Numbered from the stretch's first letter, positions 32,150-42,408 are shown. The stretch is DNA of 64,000 bases from Aradus depressus (GCA_963662175.1 OY759221.1:35834045-35898044), one strand, 5' to 3'. Program-made: numbers and translations. The notes: generated from the letters alone by a model not told the origin.

Positions 32150-32745
32150 ACCGTTAGCGCTAATATTCAATAGTTGATTTCGAGACTCCTCATATTATAA
32201 TCCTCATATTAAATTTTGTGTTGATAATTTCATTACATCTTTTTTTTTTTTTTTTTTTTTTCTTTTACGGGTGCTCCGGCAAATCACCCGGCCCGCTTAT
32301 CGTCGGGGAAGGAGGAAGTGCATATTGGGTTTTATTTAATATATAACAGTGTTGCTGTGGGTGTCTAGGGGTGACAGCCTCTGGTCCCGTGCGGGACAGA
32401 CTGGCGCTCCCAGACCTTGGGTTGCGGCTGCCAGGCGGCGCCGAGAGAGCTCGAGTTAGATGGAGTGGGACTGCTTTTACATCGCGGCTGCCGGGGGTAG
32501 ACTTCAGGCTGGTCCGTCAGTCGATTTCATTACATCGATAGTTATTAGAGTTTTTGAGTTAAGTTTCTACCTAATCCCCCCTTCTTTCTTTCTCTTGGCC
32601 GATCTCGCTGAATTTCAATAGGTTATCCTTAGAGAACTCTAGATACACATACAATTTCTTGTTGTTATACAGAACAAACAGATTTTTTTTTTTTGGACGA
32701 TTGAATAACTTCCCCTATACTTCGTGCAGCTGGAGAAGAAAACAG
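32150..32745 (-). repeat. R1 repeat, minus strand, split by a LINE 3' end
   Basis: Reversed R1 from AGCGCTAATATTCAATAGTT to CTTCCCCTATACTTCGTGCA. It is interrupted at 32240-32523 by a retroposed LINE end. Confidence 0.8.
32240..32523 (-). mobile_element. LINE family C 3' end, 5'-truncated insertion with poly-A and 13-bp duplication
   Basis: Exact target duplications ATTTCATTACATC at 32227-32239 and 32524-32536. The left side is a T-run (poly-A on the minus strand) followed by the 3' UTR of LINE family C (CGTCGGGGAAGGAGG, GTGTTGCTGTGG). GC-rich relative to its surroundings and without a useful frame. A textbook target-primed, 5'-truncated insertion. Confidence 0.88.
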
Positions 32746-32856
32746 TCTTTGTATTAGCAGATAAGCTTAACAAGGTCTACGTTGAGGAACGCGGACATAT
32801 TGTGGAAACTTGTAATAATTAAATAAAACAAACTTATTTTTGAAATATTGTCTATT

Positions 32857-33111
32857 CATATGTGATAGTAAGATGTTGTGGGACGAGATTTCTAATAGAA
32901 ATAAAATACGTTGTCTTCCCACTGTTGTATTTATACCAGAACCGGTTTTCGAAGCAACAGCGTCATCATCATTGGTTCAGATCAGTGGCCAGTTATCTTC
33001 CAACCGCTGTGCTGTGTGGGTGGGATGAACCACTGATGATGACGCTGTTGCGTCGAAAACCGGTTCTGGTATAAATAAAACAGTGGGAAGACAACGTCTT
33101 TTATTTCTATT
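32857..33111. mobile_element. Foldback element with two opposed family B hammerhead motifs
   Basis: Inverted arms read AAATAAAATACGTTGTCTTC on the left and GAAGACAACGTCTTTTATTT on the right. Each arm holds a family B core: 32935-32977 on minus (C3 mutated to A) and 33029-33070 on plus (all core bases intact). A 10-bp target duplication shows that it moved as a unit. About 255 bp, no protein. Confidence 0.8.
33029..33070 (+). ncRNA. Hammerhead-ribozyme-like motif, family B, intact core
   Basis: ACCA (stem I), CUGAUGA (33033-33039), extra U, GACGC-UGUU-GCGUC (perfect 5-bp stem II, 33041-33054), GAAA (33055-33058), ACCGGU with A15.1 and U16.1 extending a palindrome AACCGGUU, C17, then UGGU pairing with ACCA. 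This is the best-preserved family B copy. Only the single U between A9 and stem II departs from the standard core. Confidence 0.7.
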
Positions 33112-33189
33112 ATTGTCTATTCCACTAAAGATATTTATAACAATAAAACTACCGGTTTCGGCGTAACACCATCGTCAGGTCTAGTTATG

Positions 33190-33430
33190 AACTGATAAGC
33201 TTAACACAAAAACTCTTATAACTTCCAATAAAATGAATGTATAGACATAACATTTCATATATAAATTCCAAACCCCATAAGGACGTCACTTTCAGCGGAA
33301 TCGACGAAGGAAAGGGGGGTATTAGAGGGGGTTTAGCTCAAAAATTCCAATAACTGCCAATGTAATGAATTATCGACATGAAATTTCATATTTAAAGTCA
33401 AAATCATGATGGGGAACCACCAAAAAGTCG
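33190..33430 (+). repeat. R1 repeat, middle part
   Basis: AACACAAAAACTCTTATAAC, CCCCATAAGGACGTCACTTT, CAATAACTGCCAATGTAATG. Confidence 0.7.
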
Positions 33431-33434
33431 CTAT

Positions 33435-34115
33435 TTGCTGTTTTCGGATTACCTATTTAAATTTATCTTTATTATAGTATTAAATATATCATTTAAAAGA
33501 ACAATACTATAATAGGATTACCTATTTATAAATAAAAAAATTGCTGTTTTGGATTACCTTAAATTCGTATGTGTGAATGCATGTTCTTCTAAATGTAAGT
33601 CCGCTGAAACCCAAATGCTGTTGGCACTTCGGGTTTCTGTACCCTTTTCATAAAAGTTGCGCTCTTGGTTGGTGGAATTTATTATTGGATCAGTCTGGAT
33701 TATGATCCGAGTAGCTATCCGCCATGTCCTTCGATAGGTAGGTATGTCTGATGATATCTACCTTGGTGCTACGGTACTTCTAACTGTGAGACTTTAATAA
33801 GTTGGTTGGGCTTAGCCGTAAAGCCCAGGTTTACGATCCACCACTCGGTAATCGTGTTCCGGGATCTGGAGTAAGACCCTGGTCCAGTGGCGGATCCAGC
33901 AGAAGGGCAAAAGGGGAAGTCGCCCCCACCCACCTATCGAACACTCAAAATTTATAATAATTTCAGCAGATTTTGAACAAAATACAATAAAATATTAAAG
34001 ATTAGCAATATGGTGGTTAAGAATCATCTAAAAAACATGAGAGTTGTTAGATGTAATAGATGGATATGCGAAAAGGAAAAAAAAACACATCTTAGAATTT
34101 ATATTGTAATAATTA
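33435..34115. other. Unclassified sequence with short repeats and a lone hAT-like terminus
   Basis: TTGCTGTTTT-C-GGATTACCT recurs at about 33438 and 33541. A hairpin GAAACCC/GGGTTTC spans 33605-33637. CAGTGGCGGATCCAGC at 33885 resembles a hAT terminus, but no right end was found. TAAAGCCCAGGTTTACGATC at about 33818 recurs near 35240. Confidence 0.4.
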
Positions 34116-34126
34116 GCGATAAGATT

Positions 34127-34344
34127 AGGTTAGATTAGGTTTTATGACTCATGCCCGGGCTTTAACTACGAGGTCATATCGCCTACTACCAGAGTGCTCT
34201 TTTGTCACTCTGGTGGACATGAGCCCGACTCTACTGTGGGAGTCCTAAATTTTGCCTACCCTAAATTTTTATTCATCTAGGGTAGGGGTCTTTAACGAGT
34301 ACCTGACATCGTACAGGCTCGGGACCATCGCTTAGCGTCCAATC
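34127..34344 (-). repeat. 5'-truncated SINE with 10-bp target duplication
   Basis: Minus strand, 3' part and core only; the tRNA-like head is absent. CGATAAGATT is duplicated at 34117-34126 and 34345-34354. The tail reads, in reverse, AGGTTAGATTAGGTTTTATG. 5' truncation plus duplication is the mark of target-primed reverse transcription. Confidence 0.92.
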
Positions 34345-34549
34345 CGATAAGATTTGTGAAATATAAAATAAAAAACTTGCATGTGTATAAAATAAAAAAA
34401 AATTGCATGTGTAACAAACATTTTTTTTTTTTTTTTTAATTATATATTTAAAATTATTTTTACCTTTTCATTACATATAGGTACCTCTTCTTTATATTCT
34501 TTTGATTTATAATCGATTTAAATATATTTGATTATTTTCTAAGTATTTG

Positions 34550-34860
34550 TTACTTCCCCAGCTAAGTGTAGAGGAAGTTGTGTAATCGGTCAAAAATTCG
34601 TTGCTGATTTTTCAACGGAATGTTATACTTTCCGACCTCTAGATTCCATATTGAAAAAAAAAATTCTGTCTGTGGGTTTATTATATTTGAATCAATACAC
34701 AATGATGACGTAAATTGTCAAATTTCAGCAATATCGGCTGAGGGGAATTGGGGTTTCAGGGAGGGGGCAATTCAGAAACCCAAATTACTGATGTAATGAA
34801 TTTATCGATTTAGTAAATTTAGTATGAGGATTTAGGTGCCAGTGATTCACGGACGATAAA
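34550..34860 (+). repeat. R1 repeat, both ends present, internally shortened
   Basis: Begins ACTTCCCCAGCTAAGTGTAG, ends GTGCCAGTGATTCACGGACG. An ATT microsatellite follows at about 34878-34920. Confidence 0.78.
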
Positions 34861-34929
34861 TAATAAATAATTTTATCATCATTAATATTATTATTACTAT
34901 TATTATTATTATTATATAACTAATATCAT

Positions 34930-35390
34930 TAATAACACCTCGCTGCATACCTGGATCCGATACTGCTCTGGCCGCTGGCGCTTGACGCTACGATAGATCA
35001 GCGTTTGAGCAGATTCTCTGAGTTCAACCGTAAAGCTCAGATCTACGTTCCAGGATTCGATAATTGTGTCCCCGGACCATGAGGCGATAGATCTAACTGA
35101 TTTTTACGATCGAGACTTGTCTACCTGTTTAAATGCCCAAGATATCTAGAGTCTTACACGAGATCCCGGATCACACGATTGCCGAGATGACGATCGTAAC
35201 CAAGGAACAGCAATAGATCTAACTGCCGCCCGCCCTCGATCAGCCGTAAAGCCCAGGTTTAGAATCCACCACTCGGTAATTGTGTCCTGGGATCTGGAGT
35301 GAGACTAGGGACATTTCCTGGCAGGGATTCTTACGATAATGATTCGAGCCGGAAACCTCAACTTTAAGTAACTGCTGCCTCTCTGTTTTT
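34930..35390. repeat. Diverged direct repeats of unknown origin
   Basis: A block reading roughly CCGTAAAGCCCAGGTTTAC, ATCCACCACTCGGTAATTGT and CCTGGGATCTGGAG occurs at about 35027-35090, 35233-35305 and 33812-33875. Less AT-rich than the surroundings. No frame or family recognised. Confidence 0.5.
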
Positions 35391-35564
35391 ATAGTATGGC
35401 CCCTTCAGTCCTCTACAATGGGCAATCTGTTTGGCAGTTAAGACCAGGCAGTGGAGCAGGGAATCTATACTCTCCTTCAGAAATACTAGTAACTATTTTT
35501 TTCACAGTTACACCACCTCTTTTATACGTCAGAAAAAACAGAAAATATTTGGAAAATATATGTG

Positions 35565-35745
35565 ATGTGGCCATAACAGGACTTTCTTATAACAACCACC
35601 TATATACTCTCTCCCCCATTCTTCTTTTCGAAATCATTTCAAACTAGCACTTATCATGCATTCCTTATACCCAGTAATTCCATTATGGAATGAATTTGAG
35701 AGGTAGAAGGAAGAGTGATCTGTGAAAAAGTGGTTGATATAAAAA
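35565..35745. repeat. Interspersed repeat family M1
   Basis: GTGATGTGGCCATAACAGGA ... AGAGTGATCTGTGAAAAAGTGG, with an internal inverted pair (GAAATCATTTCAAACTAG and ATGAATTTGAGAGG). Relative of 4430-4615. Confidence 0.5.
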
Positions 35746-35869
35746 ATGTTTGTTACATCTGAGATCTGAGGACACATAGCCGTTTGAAAATGAAATAAGG
35801 AACATTTTGTGTAAGAACCAATTTTTCGATATAACAAACCGTTTTCGCATAAATCAAGCAAACGTGAAA

Positions 35870-36015
35870 AAAAAAAGAAAGCGTTTTTGTACCTCGCTAA
35901 CCAGGAGACCTAAAAAACTTATTTAGATCATATACATAAGCAGTATTCTGTAAATGATATCTAAGTTAGCACATATGACAACTGTCATTTCAAATTGTAA
36001 GTTCATTGGTACAAT
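35870..36015. repeat. Interspersed repeat of unknown class
   Basis: ACCAGGAGACCTAAAAAACT, CATTTCAAATTG and AAGTTCATTG strings recur at 45740-46080 and at 54530-54700 with 54900-55055. Together they suggest a several-hundred-base element whose ends I cannot fix; the third copy is split by a SINE. Confidence 0.5.
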
Positions 36016-36034
36016 CGTTTTTTAGTTAGGTAGC

Positions 36035-36150
36035 GCTTTAACGGCAGTTATTAGAGTTATTGAGTTAAGCGTCTCCCTAATCCCCCTTTTCCTTTGGGGC
36101 GTTTTGGCTCAACATCGATAGGTATTGTCTGTTCCGATCACCAATTTCGT
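36035..36150 (-). repeat. R1 fragment, minus strand
   Basis: GGCAGTTATTAGAGTTATTG, GTCTCCCTAATCCCCCTTTT, AACATCGATAGGTATTGTC. Confidence 0.65.
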
Positions 36151-36164
36151 GTCGATTTAGTTAT

Positions 36165-36230
36165 TATGACTCATGTCTGGGCTTTAACTCTTGAATCGTC
36201 ACTCTGGTGGACAGGCGTCCTCTTTTTTTA
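36165..36230 (-). repeat. SINE 3' fragment
   Basis: TATGACTCATGTCTGGGCTT, then CGTCACTCTGGTGGACA: a reversed SINE end with an internal deletion. Confidence 0.6.
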
Positions 36231-36419
36231 CACTGGCTATAATAATAATAATTTTATTAACAAAGAAATTTTACAGAATTTATAGGTAACGTCAATTGTT
36301 TCCATTTTTATTTTAATTCAAAATTAATAAAATCATCTATATTATAAAAACACTCTTTTTTTTAAAATCCCTTCATATTTTTATTATTAATTATATGAAA
36401 GTATTGTTTTTTTTTCATT

Positions 36420-36605
36420 GTTCAGCGTAATTTTGAGAGTGACTTTATGAAATTTCGTGTCGATATGTTCATTTTGTCGGGAGTCTCGTGTTCACAAACA
36501 GACATACATTTTTTTTTTCATATTTGGAATCAGAAGGTCGCAGCAAATGAAATTCAGTTGAAAACTTAGCATCGAATTTGTGATCGATTATATAACTTCC
36601 CCTAT
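36420..36605 (-). repeat. R1 repeat, minus strand, 5' part
   Basis: GAAATTTCGTGTCGATATGT through ATTATATAACTTCCCCTATA. Confidence 0.7.
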
Positions 36606-37038
36606 ACATCGAATGTATTTGTGTATAATGCTTGGGGGCGTGTTGCGGAACTTGACAAAGAGGGCCGGGCTACACAGGCTTCCCTCCATTTACATGTTAA
36701 TCACGTTCAATATGTGTCCCATCCACCGTATCTGGCTGGACCTGACATTTTTCATCTGGTACCAAGGGGTGTATATAGACTCGACCAACACATAAACACG
36801 TCCTCACCAGTAGCCAAACCATTAAATATCCATATGATATTTACTACTTCACAGTGGGGTAAATAAAAAGTGTCCGTTGAATCACCGACAATGTAGCTGG
36901 TGATCAATCAATTAATTCATTTCTCTCATTCCAAATGATACTTAACATTTTTGCAGAGATATTGTGAAACACTTGATAAAAATAAAGAAAACGTATGTTT
37001 AAAAAAAAATATTGTCTATTTCACAAATAATATATAAT

Positions 37039-37076
37039 ATGGGAGTACTTTCGGTATTGCTACCATCTTCAGCCAC
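37039..37076 (-). ncRNA. Hammerhead-ribozyme-like motif, family C
   Basis: GUGG, CUGAAGA, extra U, GGUA-GCAA-UACC (4-bp stem II with a GNRA tetraloop), GAAA, GUAC, U16.1, C17, CCAU. Stem I pairs GUGG with CCAU (three Watson-Crick pairs and a wobble). A15.1-GUAC-U is the palindrome AGUACU. Cleavage site UC would be favourable. Confidence 0.7.
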
Positions 37077-37494
37077 GACTTAACAAATACTAAATTGAAG
37101 TTCAACTAGGTAGTTTACAATCTAAGCGGTAGGTAGGTATCCTTTTTCAGCCCATACGGGGTTTTCCTATCCTTTCTGTACAGTTAATATTTGAAATATG
37201 AAAAAACTGTATATTTTATTTTATAAAACGTTTTATTTTATTTTTATTCATATATTAACAATTGTTATCTCTAATTCACTTCATATATGCATTTAATCAA
37301 CACATAGTATTTCAAATTTTTTATTTTTAAGATCCCAATTTGGGACGAAATGTCATTTTTTATGTTTTTCCATATTTCAAATATTAACTGTACAGAAAGA
37401 ATAGGAAAACCCCGTAGGGGCTGAAAAAGGATACCTACCTACCGCTTGGATTGTAAACTACCTAGTTGAACTTCAATTTAGTATTTGTTAAGTC

Positions 37495-37532
37495 GTGGCT
37501 GAAGATGGTAGCAATACCGAAAGTACTCCCAT
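37495..37532 (+). ncRNA. Hammerhead-ribozyme-like motif, family C, opposite arm
   Basis: The same 38 bases as 37039-37076, on the other strand, with all core positions conserved. Because the arms are inverted, each strand's transcript would carry one cleavable motif and one complement. Confidence 0.7.
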
Positions 37533-37599
37533 ATTATATATTATTTGTGAAATAGACAATATTTTTTTAAAAACATACGTTTTCTTTATATTTCTCACT

Positions 37600-37865
37600 C
37601 CAAAGCTAAAAAAATTAATAGTTGATTTACACAGAGGCTTCTATGTCGCTATATTCATTAAATTAGCAGTTATGGGAGTTGCTCAGTTGAGTCCCTCCTT
37701 ATCTCATCCCTCTAGTCTCTTCTGCCGATTTAGCTGAAACTGAATAGGGACGTGCTCACAGACAAACATACACAGATGCATAGACAGACCTTCTTATAAA
37801 ATATTTGTAATCGGGGGATCGGAAAACATGAAATCTTGTTGAAGACAAACATTAAATTTCTGACC
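37600..37865 (-). repeat. R1 repeat, minus strand
   Basis: AAAAATTAATAGTTGATTTA, GAGTCCCTCCTTATCTCATC, GATCGGAAAACATGAAATCT. Confidence 0.7.
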
Positions 37866-38083
37866 TCTAACATATTTTATTATAATATGTTAGCCGACTT
37901 TCGAGGTTGCCCTCAGCCTTCGAAGCCATTATATAGCTAATTACTCATCATTAGCAAAAAGTTATAAAACTCTAATTGTTATATTATTTAGATATTTATA
38001 TTTTCAGCAGAATCAGCGGGAAGGTCGGGGGTTCGGAACTCAAATAGCCAACAGTCAATATAAAGAATATATCGACACAAAAT

Positions 38084-38409
38084 GAGGGCGCCGGTAGCTC
38101 AGTGGTATGCGTGCTTGACTTCTGGGCTCAAGAACGTGGGTTCGTAACCCGACCGAGGCCCTTAGTTTATTTTATCTGGGAGGTAAAATAAACTTAAGCA
38201 CGCCGTCCTTCGGATGGGAAGTTAAGCGATGGTCCCGAGCCTGTGCGAAGTCAGGTACTCGTTAAAGACCCCTACCCTAGGTGAATAAAAATTTAGGGTA
38301 GGCAAAATTTAGGACTCCCACAGTAGAGTCGGGCTCATGTCCACCAGAGTGACGAAAGAGCCCTCTGGTAATTAAAGCCCGGGCATGAGTCATAAAACCT
38401 AACCTAACC
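38084..38409 (+). repeat. Full-length SINE with 12-bp target duplication
   Basis: Starts GAGGGCGCCGGTAGCTCAGT, ends CATAAAACCTAACC. TCGACACAAAAT is duplicated at 38072-38083 and 38410-38421; the target is R1-like sequence. It lacks the GTAGTAGGCGATATGACCTC segment found in other copies. Confidence 0.93.
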
Positions 38410-38429
38410 TCGACACAAAATATATGAAG

Positions 38430-38985
38430 ATTCAGAATATTTTTCAGATGATGTGATTTTTATAAGGAAATTTTTATTCTGACATATTCTATCATAAAAA
38501 GTAGTACAATTGAAATCAGAATTAACCTTTATATTTAGTAATTCTCAGACTACTGGAGTTTTGAGATTTCTTGCGTCCACATGTTTTTCATTAATGAAAA
38601 TGACCATTCAACAATAGCTTAAGAACCAGGCATAAGTTAAAAACTCAACAAACTTTATCCTGTTACTTATTTCTGTATGTTTTTTTAGATATTTCAAAGA
38701 TTTGAATCTACTCTTCTTCTGTAGACATTGTCATCCACCCGTCTTGGAATTATAAATTTGTAATACTTTTATTTTGTTTGTATGACTGAAGATATTCATA
38801 ATTTTTGTAAGTTTAGTTGGTATTGAAAGTTTTAGTAAACCCGGACATAAACCCTGACCAAGACTTTCCGGGAGAAACCCGAACTCTACCCCTAAGTAAG
38901 ATTTTCAGCCCTACCGTCGTTCGATTCGTTTTAGAGGGAGAAAGAAAACTTAATGGGCTAATTTTTTCTGGGAAAGTACACTAAA
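38430..38985. other. No recognisable feature
   Basis: AT-rich; ends in an R1-like 3' fragment near 38930-38985 (CGATTCGTTTTAGAGGG, GGGAAAGTACACT). Confidence 0.4.
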
Positions 38986-38994
38986 GGTTATTTC

Positions 38995-39156
38995 CATTAC
39001 ACGAGTGATGGTACGAGAATGATGCGACACTGGACAGCTGTCGAGGGATGGTTGAATGTTGAAGAAGTAAGGAAGGGCCTGTTGGTAACGTATGGGGCCA
39101 TGTTTGCCCTGGCTAGGAGACGAGGAACATCGGATTATGAGTTGGCCAACTTATAA
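38995..39156 (+). other. Short coding-like segment of unknown origin
   Basis: 54 codons open to TAA, reading HYTSDGTRMMRHWTAVEGW, LNVEEVRKGLLVTYGAMFAL and ARRRGTSDYELANL. Less AT-biased and more protein-like in composition than its surroundings. No start codon, no splice signals that I trust, no family recognised. It could be an exon, a transposon relic or chance. Confidence 0.2.
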
Positions 39157-39529
39157 TTGAAATGTGCTGTTGAACACAAAGTTTGGAAGCCTCAACCGCC
39201 TCCTCTTAAAACAGCCACTTCAATATCTCCCAACACAGATAATATTCTATTTCTCAGGACCCCGAAAATTCAATTTATAGCATTGTACCCTACTTGACTT
39301 TGTTTTCCTCGAAGAGACAATATCTTAGAGATGGTGGATTCTATCTCTTCTTGTTGCCACTGTTACAGGTTGGCAAAATGTGAAAGGACACAACCAAGAA
39401 AGGGACTAGGAATCTTTATTCAATTATAATATAAATATTTATTTAAGATTATAAACTTCTGTTTAGAATTATAATAACGAAATATCGAAAGAGTACTTCT
39501 GAAGACAAAACACGATTGACTTTCCAAAT

Positions 39530-39830
39530 ATAAGTTTATACGAAGTTTTCAACAGAATTTCATATTTTCGGACCACCTGATTAAAAAAAAATATATATAT
39601 ATTACTGTCAAATCAAGATCCCGATAAAATGAATGTACCAGTACAGCATTGTATATGTGTATCTCGAACATTATAAGGGCCACAACTATTAATTTTCAGC
39701 GAAATCAGCCAAAGAGGAGAGAGAATATGAGGGGGATCAACTTAAAAATCTCAATAACTGCCTGAGAGAAAAAAGTTAATTGATTCATTCGTTCTGGGGA
39801 AGTACATTGCCTGTGATTCACTGACGACAC
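39530..39830 (+). repeat. R1 repeat
   Basis: TTTTCAACAGAATTTCATAT to GTGATTCACTGACGACACTA, with an internal deletion. Confidence 0.72.
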
Positions 39831-39889
39831 TACCTTTACAATGCTACACTTTTAGTATAACTCAGTACTGTAATCGTGCGAAAATCCAA

Positions 39890-40115
39890 AGTCGAATTCT
39901 CAACAGAATTTTATTATATAAGATCCCCAAAACAAGATTTGACCATTTCCTCGATGATGTCTGTGTGTTTGTGATTGGAAGTTTGCTGGTGTCAACCAAA
40001 ATGTATTTCATACATATGTAAATTTAAAACTCCATAAGACACTTATTAATTTTCAGCGACTATTGAATATTAGTTAACATGGTGAAGTATATATCCGTTG
40101 ATTCACCGACGATTT
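39890..40115 (+). repeat. R1 repeat, second adjacent copy
   Basis: GTCGAATTCTCAACAGAATT to GTTGATTCACCGACGATTTC; heavily shortened. Confidence 0.68.
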
Positions 40116-40544
40116 CTTGCCTTCCAAGTTCTTTCCTTCTTGAGGTGTATGAAAGTTTTTCTTCCGACTAAAACCTTTAATGTTTTCTGGATGTTGCTAA
40201 GTGTGTAGGGTATTACCGCCAAACCTCAACAAAAAGAAGTTAACAGACTCCCGTTCTCTTCGTGAAAGAAGAAAGAAAGAGGTAGGTTGCTAAGGAAGTG
40301 GAGCTCAAGGTTTCTTTATTTCTTATTAGGTAAAAAGCAGCAATCAGAAAGGGAAAGGGCTCCCCTGCCCTATATCGGCCCTGATAATATCCCTACTTCT
40401 CATCTCTACTTCCACCTAATCTTTTTTTCCCTTTTCTTCTTATACTTTCTCCACTAAATGTTAACTTGCTTTTATTAGGTTTCTATAGGTTGGAAACCAA
40501 AAGCGGAACCCTTATAATAATAAAAATACTTCCCCAGAACGAAT

Positions 40545-40885
40545 TAAGTCAACCGTTTGCGCTAATATTAAACAGTTGGCTTACTTAGGAGCTCCTAAAT
40601 CCATAATAAATTTTGTGACGATAAATTCATTACATCAGCTGTTATTGGGGTTTTTGAATTGAACTTAACCCCCAGACCACCCCTTCCCTTCAGCCGATAT
40701 CGTTGAAAATTGACAGGTATATCCTCATTGGGTTTGGACTTTAAATATGGAATTTCATGTCAATACATTCATTACATCTGGAAGCGGTCGGAAATCATAA
40801 AGTTCCGTTAAAACCTCTGGATCGATTTTTTGACCGGTTACATAACTTCCCCTATACTTGGTATTGCTGGGGAAGTAATAATATT
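40545..40885 (-). repeat. R1 repeat, minus strand, nearly complete
   Basis: CTTCCCCAGAACGAATTAAG at the left (3' terminus) to CTATACTTGGTATTGCTGGG GAAGT at the right (5' terminus). Confidence 0.78.
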
Positions 40886-40904
40886 GACCAAATGAATAAA
40901 AGGA

Positions 40905-40975
40905 TTTGTTTTCCCACTCTTTTATTTCAAACTAGAACCTGTTTTCAATGCAACTGTGTCATCATCAGTGACACA
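40905..40975 (-). ncRNA. Hammerhead-like unit, family B, degraded
   Basis: Motif at 40931-40971: CUGAUGA core kept, stem II GACAC/GCAUU weakened, GAAA kept, stem III ACAGGU no longer palindromic, stem I partly lost. Confidence 0.5.
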
Positions 40976-41002
40976 TGTATGAATACATATAAATAGTTAC
41001 AA

Positions 41003-41470
41003 TCAAGTTACCCACCGCTATGATTTATCGTACCGGCAAAGCAAAACCAAGTTTTACGTTCATTGACTCCTGGTTGGAAAAAAAGTGAATGAGAAAGAAA
41101 CCTTCCCCCCACGATCCGCCCTTGTAAATGTACGAGAAGGAGTAGTTAAGAGGAGTAGCCGTGAACAAAAATTGAGAATCTAACATCTTTATCTTATGGT
41201 TTCCTTTGCCAAGAAAGGATTTGTTGTTGCTTGTGGAAACTGAAGAGAGAGGTCGGGGGTTGTTTGGTTGCAGATGGCTATAAAGGCTGGGGGGGGGGGG
41301 GCTTCCAGTGATTTAAGGGGTCGGAGGCTCAAGTTTTCAATTTACCTAACTACGGTACTTCAAGTTACCCACCGCTATGATTTACCGTACCGTCAAAGCA
41401 AAACCAAGTTTTACGTTCATTGACTCCTGGTTGGAAACAGAGAGAGTGAGAGAGAAACCTCCCCCCCCCC
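41003..41470 (+). repeat. Direct duplication of a 105-bp segment plus C tracts
   Basis: CAAGTTACCCACCGCTATGA through TTGACTCCTGGTTGGAAA occurs at 41003-41110 and again at 41361-41465. Each copy is followed by a poly-C stretch (41104, 41459-41484; another at 41532-41554). The intervening 250 bp is unique. Consistent with tandem or segmental duplication, or with assembly trouble at C-runs. Confidence 0.75.
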
Positions 41471-41559
41471 CCCCCCCCCCCCCCACCCCCTTCCCTAGTT
41501 ATTAACTTTAAATATTAATGAGCCCCTTACCTCCCCCCCCCCCCCCCCCCCCCCTTTCA

Positions 41560-42120
41560 GGGCTCCCCAAGTCTCCTCTCAAAGGCAACTTGCCCCCCTA
41601 ATTGACAAGAGGGTGGGAGGTAGAAAGTTCGATCTCGAACCCTTTTTGAAAACGATTCATCAAGGTTCAATAAGCACGGCCTCATCGGCCCTTGAAAGGA
41701 CCCATTGGCTAACTTGATGAAAAACAATTTCATTGACATACATTCAAAATTTCAAAATTTGACCTACCTACCAATTTATTTTAAATTGACGTTGTTCAGG
41801 CGAGAGAAAAAGGAGAAATACTTACCGATATGCTTAACCCCCTTCGCCCTCTGAAATTCATTTCAAACTGTCATTAATGGATATATGAAAGTAATGAGTC
41901 GACGTCAGGAGGATTCTTTGTTTCATTATATAGTCTAATTCTTATTCTCATTATATATTTTTCATTATTTTAATTTTTTTTTTAAATCTATTATTTTATT
42001 TTTTATATTAGTAATTGTTATGGGTGGGGGAGGTAGATTAATCAGTGCAATAGTGGTAAGTATAAATAAGTCCTGTTATGACCATATCTCATTTATTAAT
42101 TAAATTGTCTGGTAATAGAA
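41560..42120. other. No gene; contains an M1-like fragment
   Basis: A 60-codon minus frame at 41557-41739 has no family signature. AGTCCTGTTATGACCATAT near 42068-42086 belongs to the M1 repeat. Confidence 0.4.
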
Positions 42121-42124
42121 TACG

Positions 42125-42210
42125 TCATAAGAATGTTTACATTAATATAGCTTACAATTTAGGTAATTGAGCAGATATTAACTCTTAGGGTCTGACACAC
42201 ATGGATTAGA
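42125..42210 (+). repeat. Interspersed repeat, also at 60475-60555
   Basis: TTTACATTAATATAGCTTAC ... CATGGATTAGAATTAAC; the second copy shares it with small changes. Class unknown. Confidence 0.55.
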
Positions 42211-42370
42211 ATTAACAATACTACTAAAAAATAATAATAAATAAATAGTTGAAAGTTATATAAATAGCGAATGAGTACAAAAATCAAATCGTAAATATAG
42301 TAGATACATTTTTTTAATTTACTTAAAATTAAGATAGTAATTTTTGATAACTTTTCTGGAAGTGCCTTTT

Positions 42371-42408
42371 TCACATTTCGGGACGTTCTCATGTCCCTTC
42401 TTCAGATC
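42371..42408 (-). ncRNA. Hammerhead-like motif, family E, probably inactive
   Basis: CUGAAGA, extra A, GGGAC/GUCCC (perfect 5-bp stem II, loop AUGAGAAC), GAAA, then UGUG. Position 17 would be G, which hammerheads do not cleave, and stem I is weak. Confidence 0.5.

Larger units (their letters stand above)
32783..33200 (-). mobile_element. Penelope terminal-repeat remnant with a nested hammerhead foldback
   Basis: Family A terminal repeat (GAACGCGGACATATTGTGGA ... AACTACCGGTTTCGGC) at 32783-32856 and 33122-33200, split by an insertion at 32857-33111. The insertion site is duplicated as ATTGTCTATT (32847-32856 and 33112-33121). The outer repeat keeps a family A hammerhead-like motif at 33147-33181 (CUGACGA, U, GGUG/CGCC, GAAA, CCGG). 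Confidence 0.8.
36990..37585. mobile_element. Large foldback with two near-perfect hammerhead motifs (family C)
   Basis: Arms of about 230 bp (36990-37225 and 37370-37585) are almost perfect inverted copies, from AACGTATGTTT-poly-A-ATATTGTCTATTTCAC inward through GGTAGGTAGGTATCCTTTTT to TTAATATTTGAAATATG. The central 140 bp is unique and AT-rich. Hammerhead-like cores lie at 37039-37076 (minus) and 37495-37532 (plus). A deleted relative is at 57925-58050. No protein gene. Confidence 0.85.

Noticed and set aside
33885..33935. A further hAT element beginning CAGTGGCGGATCCAGC
   Set aside because: Only one terminus is visible, with no matching right end or 8-bp duplication nearby.
36621..36866. 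Mariner transposase fragment (HPPYLAGPDIFHLVPRG)
   Set aside because: Only a few residues resemble the H-P-P-Y-S-P-D-L motif and the rest does not fit.
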